Shown here one piece after another: positions 7,430 to 10,664 of a stretch of DNA of 10,664 bases. The notes below the pieces were generated by a model. It searched no databases, was not told the DNA's origin, and was given only the letters and a program-made list of their open reading frames with translations. The translations under genes and the position numbers were made by a program. The stretch's first letter is position 1. Every line of letters begins with the position of its first letter. Source of the DNA: Euperipatoides rowelli (lineage: Eukaryota > Onychophora > Udeonychophora > Euonychophora > Peripatopsidae); the NCBI GenBank assembly GCA_003024985.2, contig PXIH01S0002250.1. The stretch is one strand, 5' to 3'.

Positions 7430-8449
7430 CCCAAAAAAACAAATAAAGACATCTTATATAAAAACTTTTAACAACAAAAAAATATCAACTATCTATAGAA
7501 GATGGATGCCTATCATGAGGACTAAGAGTAGTCATACCTTCTTCACTCAAAGAAGCAGTCCTAAAGGAACTTCATAGAGGCCATAATGGGACATTTAAGA
7601 TAAAACATTTATCCAGGTCGACTTGTTTGTGGTTCAATATAGACAAAGACAATCATCAAATAAATAGCTAAAACTTGTTGAGATTGCCAACTAAACCAAA
7701 AAGACCCCACTAAAGTCATTGTACAGTGTACACCCATGTACCCTTCCCAAAAGACCTTGGACAAGGATTCACACTGACATTATGGGACCATATCTAAACA
7801 CACTCTATCTAGTCACCATGGACAGTTTTTTTGTAATTGTCAGAAATCAAAATCCTGGAAAGGGCCAACTCAGAAAAAAATCATGTTACCCTTGGAAAAA
7901 TATTTTTATAGATATGGCTACCCTGAGCAAATAGTTAGCGACAACGGTACACCCTTCACTTCGAAAAGCTTCAAACTATTCCGTGAAAATTGAGGCATAA
8001 ATCATACAAAATCTGCTCCCCCTTCACCCCAGTAGTAATGGGCAAGCTGAGAGATTTGTAGAAATCACTAAAAATGTTCTTATTGGGAAGGACCTCAATG
8101 AAAGGATTATAAAAGTTGAAATAAACAAATTTCTATTTACCTACAGATCTACACCCCACTGTAACCTTAAGCTTTCCCCAGCTGAACTCTTCATTGGCAG
8201 AAAACTATGAAGCAGACTTCAGAAAATAAATTCACTACCAATCATTCCCAGAGGTCATTCAAGAATAAGTTTGCGGAAGGACAAAACATCCTAACCAAAA
8301 ACTAAAGTAAACTATACAAAACCAAGTGGATAAAGGTGAAAATTATTAAAATTCTGTCACCAGTAATTTCCACAATACAATTGAAAGATGATGGTAGACA
8401 ATTTAAAAGACATATCAATAAGATCAGACCTTCCTACCTCACATCCTAG
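7430..8449 (+). pseudogene. Integrase remnant with DDE core
   Basis: Integrase inserts the cDNA. The zinc domain keeps ELHRGHNG (7567-7590), but between its two Cys codons (7676 and 7685) lies TGA. The core keeps HTDIMGPY with Asp at 7776-7778, VSDNGTPFTS with Asp at 7940-7942 and GQAERF with Glu at 8049-8051. The second Asp and the Glu are about 35 residues apart, the DD35E spacing. The three catalytic codons survive, but the frame shifts between them. The C-terminal GPY/F-type segment (VKIIKILSPVISTIQL, 8336-8383) has Ser-Pro-Val where Gly-Pro-Tyr/Phe is usual. It stops at 8447-8449. No chromodomain is seen. Confidence 0.93.
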
Positions 8450-8454
8450 AACCC

Positions 8455-8679
8455 ATGAAAGAAGACTCTACAAGTATTATAGACCCTTTCCCCTCAGCGC
8501 CTCTTAGACAAAACCTTGGAAATACATGTATCCGACCAGATTTCCCTCGTATAATCAATCTACAAACACATGAAACCTCTCTGAGCCAAACACAGTACAG
8601 ACAAACTGACACCCCAGAAAAACAACCTTGTTATCCGACTAGAACCAGGAAGTCCCTCGACTGCTTCAACACTTCTTAA
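8455..8679 (+). pseudogene. Pol C-terminal tail
   Basis: An uninterrupted 74-residue frame, shifted relative to the preceding integrase part, ends with YPTRTRKSLDCFNTS and TAA at 8677-8679. A tail of the form Y-P-T-R-x-R is common at the end of Pol in invertebrate gypsy elements. The stop overlaps the polypurine tract, the usual compact arrangement. The ATG at its start is internal to the old polyprotein and is not a real gene start. Confidence 0.8.
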
Positions 8680-8688
8680 GGGGATAAC
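8678..8688 (+). other. Polypurine tract
   Basis: AAGGGGATAAC directly precedes the 3' LTR start. The core AAGGGGA (8678-8684) is the expected plus-strand primer. Confidence 0.75.
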
Positions 8689-8865
8689 TGTTATATCTCT
8701 GATATACAGCAGAATATTTCATATGATGCCATAATTATCACTTGCATGACACATCAGCCAGATTCTAGAACATTCCTCGTTCTGTTATTAGTTGTATTTC
8801 AATGCAGTAATGCATATTTTACTCTTTGTTCTTGCTAATTAAAATATATAGTTTTTGCATCCTAA
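8689..8865 (+). repeat. 3' LTR, 3'-truncated
   Basis: It starts TGTTATATCTCT like the 5' LTR and shares CAGATTCTAGAACATTCC. Relative to the 5' LTR it has extra AT-rich segments, including one with ATATATAG (about 8844-8851). Homology ends at TTTTTGCATCCTAA (8865). The last roughly 47 bases present in the 5' LTR (4630-4676) are missing and repeat A follows at once. Confidence 0.88.
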
Positions 8866-9243
8866 CACACTTTATTAATTGTCTTAATTTTAGTTCCAAA
8901 AACCCCTTGTCGCAAAATTTCCTCAACTATATTAGTGACTTTTTTTTTTCACAAAAACAAATAAAAAAAACAAGGAAATATAGAACTAATAATTATTTAC
9001 ATTCCAATTTTATCAAATACTTATTGATAACAATCATTAAAAGAAGAAAAAAACAAATAGTTATTAGCAAAAAAAAAAAAAAAAAAGAAAAGGAAACAAA
9101 AATTATTTTAGCCTGGTTTAATCATGTCCAAATAAATAATAAAAAAAAAAAATCAAAATAAAGGACTCCAGTATGGTTTTCTAGAGAGAATTATGAAAAA
9201 TATATGCAAAGAAAAAAACTACACATTAAAAAAAATTATCTCT
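8863..9243 (+). repeat. Flanking repeat A, right copy
   Basis: Same-orientation copy of 4084-4488. The junction shares TAACAC with the left copy's start. At its far end the match runs to TTAAAAAAAATTATCTCT (9226-9243), which also resembles the first bases of the LTR (TTATATCTCT), so the copy may extend about 10 bases into a lost LTR. A plus-strand open frame across 8826-9161 is an artefact of the A-rich composition. Confidence 0.82.
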
Positions 9244-9780
9244 TTTTCCATAACCTATTAAACAAAACAAATCACTAGTATACATTTTGTGCACCTGATA
9301 CTGCATAAATTCTTCCATGTTACATATCTTATTATTATAAAAAATAAGGATGCATCTTATCTTCCACACAGCAAACCAGAGAACAAATAATAATTTTTTA
9401 TAAACCATGGGGATTGTATGCAAATTCTCAAGTTCTAACATAGTCTGTGAATATGTTTAAGTATTATAGTCTTGTTTTTCATTAGAAATATCCTGAAGGT
9501 GACATTAACTACAAAATTACCAAAACTTTGATAACATTTTAATATTGATTTTTTTTTTTAATAAGATTTTTATAATTATTTCACATCTGTATTTATAAGG
9601 CTATTGGCCTACTGTAACAGACCCTATATCAGTTATTGCATTATTTATAACCTTACCTTTATCTATCATTTTTATAAATGCTTTATTGTTACTGAAAATA
9701 TATTGTTCTTTATTTTCTAATTCAAACAGTGTTAATATAATCTAAAAAAAAAGATTTAAATTTAATAATTTATAAAAAAA
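9244..9780. other. AT-rich DNA with unassigned minus-strand frame
   Basis: The main content is AT-rich non-coding DNA. A minus-strand frame at 9226-9441 (71 codons, hydrophobic LLFVLWFAVW segment) shows no family I recognise and starts in repeat A, so chance is likely. The minus strand at about 9600-9690 is open with varied residues (KVINNAITDIGSVTVGQ) and could be further LINE RT sequence, but no RT motif is visible. Confidence 0.4.
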
Positions 9781-9784
9781 TAAT

Positions 9785-10620
9785 TATTTAACCCATCTGG
9801 TTCAGGCATTACATCTCGCTTTATATTTTTATAATATCCTCCAGCTCTATCATTGTTATTTTGTTATTCATTGTATTTAAGTCCACTTGTGTCAATTGCT
9901 TATTTATTATTCCGGATTTTAAAATATTTATTGCACTTTACCTTATTAAATTCTTTGAAAATTTACAGAATTACCATTACAAGATCTAAGAAAATCACAA
10001 TGATTTCATTATATACATTTGTTGTGCCACTCTAACAATTTCTACATCAAAAATATCAAATTTTTATATTGTTTTAAAACATGTATTTACCAACTAATTA
10101 CTTTTTTTTCATCAATGAAATTATATTTCATTTTGATGTAATTGCAGTATTTGTAATTCTGTTGTACACTTAAAATCCAAATTTCGATTTAATACTGTTT
10201 GTAACCTATATACACATCTCTTCATTGTTGTTTTCTCCCTTCATGCTGATTCTTTTATTTATTTGTGTATATAAATTTATATTTCCTTTTCAATTGATTT
10301 TTTTTCTTTAATTTTCTTTTTCACAACAAAATTATATAATTTGCTTTAATCTCATTCTCTCCCCAATTAGGAATACATCCTTTTTACACATTGTTTGCTG
10401 AAAGTTTATTTGTAATAAACATTGACATTATATCATTAAATTTTTGCAATCAATTTTGTTGACACAAGTAGCCTATACAATCTATTACTTGATAATTTGT
10501 CCAATCTTGTTGGAATTTGATGCATTTTGAAACTTTCTGCTACATCCATTAACTCAAAATTTTGTATAAAATTATTCATTAATTTGCCTTGTTTTCATAT
10601 TAATATTGAAATCTCTCATT
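9785..10620 (-). pseudogene. Eroded LINE remnant (endonuclease-RT)
   Basis: Read on the minus strand, short motifs occur in the order and spacing of a non-LTR retrotransposon ORF2. RDFNIN (10599-10616) stands where the endonuclease GDFN box would be. PTR follows (10505-10513), then IDCI (10474-10485), then LSANN (about 10390-10405) at the place of the family LSDHN box. About 600 bases later comes KRDVMPEPDG (9792-9821), like the APGPDG entry to RT, preceded by ITMIELEDI. Frames change several times and stops abound. Each motif is short. The support comes from their combined order, so this is a moderate call; the clade (jockey/CR1-like) is not settled. Confidence 0.42.
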
Positions 10621-10664
10621 ATTAACCTTTAACTACATGCGCTGTTGTACAAAATACACCACTC
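10621..10664. other. Window edge
   Basis: If the LINE remnant is real, the rest of its endonuclease should lie beyond this edge. The visible 44 bases show nothing diagnostic. Confidence 0.4.

Larger units (their letters stand above)
4489..8865 (+). mobile_element. Degenerate Ty3/gypsy LTR retrotransposon
   Basis: A full set of landmarks lies in plus orientation: a 5' LTR starting TGTTATATCTCT, a PBS-like TGG site, gag with zinc knuckles, protease, RT, RNase H, integrase, a C-terminal tail ending in the PPT, and a 3' LTR with the same start. The domain order PR-RT-RH-IN identifies Ty3/gypsy rather than Ty1/copia, where integrase precedes RT. Wording such as CGGNH in the knuckles and the YPTRTRKSLD tail fits the K02A2.6-like group. 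At least ten frameshifts or stops and several lost catalytic residues make it inactive. The 3' LTR lacks its last roughly 47 bp. Confidence 0.95.

Noticed and set aside
4489-8865. DIRS-type or Penelope-type element, because of the odd repeat layout
   Set aside because: Integrase with DDE motifs, a PPT and TG...CA LTRs are all present, and neither split direct repeats nor a tyrosine recombinase fits. The coding order is plain Ty3/gypsy.
4489-8865. Envelope gene (errantivirus-like third ORF)
   Set aside because: The Pol tail ends at the PPT immediately before the 3' LTR, leaving no room for another gene.
8826-9161. 111-codon plus-strand frame
   Set aside because: It starts inside the 3' LTR and runs through repeat A, with Lys-rich homopolymer coding. 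The left copy of A does not keep it.
9853-10035. 60-codon plus-strand frame
   Set aside because: Lies antisense to the LINE-like remnant, with hydrophobic low-complexity residues and no motif.
1-10664. CRISPR array, tRNA or rRNA genes, bacterial operon
   Set aside because: No regularly spaced repeats, cloverleaf or conserved rRNA segments were seen. The composition and elements are those of an animal genome.

Overview
The window reads as intergenic or intronic DNA from an AT-rich invertebrate animal genome. It has long A/T homopolymer runs, no ribosomal or tRNA gene, no bacterial-style gene packing and no intact host protein. The lineage cannot be fixed from sequence alone. The Gag and Pol remnants resemble the K02A2.6-like Ty3/gypsy elements common in cnidarians, arthropods and other invertebrates.

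Layout. Bases 1-1561 are anonymous AT-rich DNA with a GC-richer island (about 270-520), a GT microsatellite and G/C runs, and a possible 12-bp direct repeat. Bases 1562-1985 form a complete hAT-type MITE: ends starting CAG/CAT + ATGTTCCCAACC, and a perfect 8-bp target duplication GTTTAAAT on both sides. Bases 2340-2501 are a candidate host promoter and non-coding first exon on the plus strand, with TGACGTCA, an X-box-like GTTGTCATAGCTAC and a consensus splice donor. Bases 2970-3619 form a second MITE, with long TIRs and a TA target duplication. Bases 4489-8865 are an old Ty3/gypsy LTR retrotransposon in plus orientation: 5' LTR, PBS-like site, gag with two zinc knuckles, protease, reverse transcriptase, RNase H, integrase, PPT and 3' LTR. 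It is broken by many frameshifts and stops and by substitutions at catalytic sites, so it is a dead copy. From about 9790 to 10620 the minus strand carries traces of a non-LTR (LINE) endonuclease-RT, also dead.

The oddest structure is at the edges of the retrotransposon. About 400 bp immediately before the 5' LTR (4084-4488) reappears in the same orientation immediately after a shortened 3' LTR (8863-9243), giving A-LTR-internal-LTR-A. LTR retrotransposons duplicate only 4-6 bp of target, so this needs another explanation, such as tandem duplication through the element, transduction or assembly error. A roughly 69-bp block in the left A copy also matches the inside of the TA-type MITE, so the repeats are themselves mosaics.

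No genes here form a working system together. The retrotransposon domains once made one gag-pol product, and the only possible host signal is the promoter/first-exon candidate near 2.4 kb. No defence system, CRISPR array or toxin was seen.
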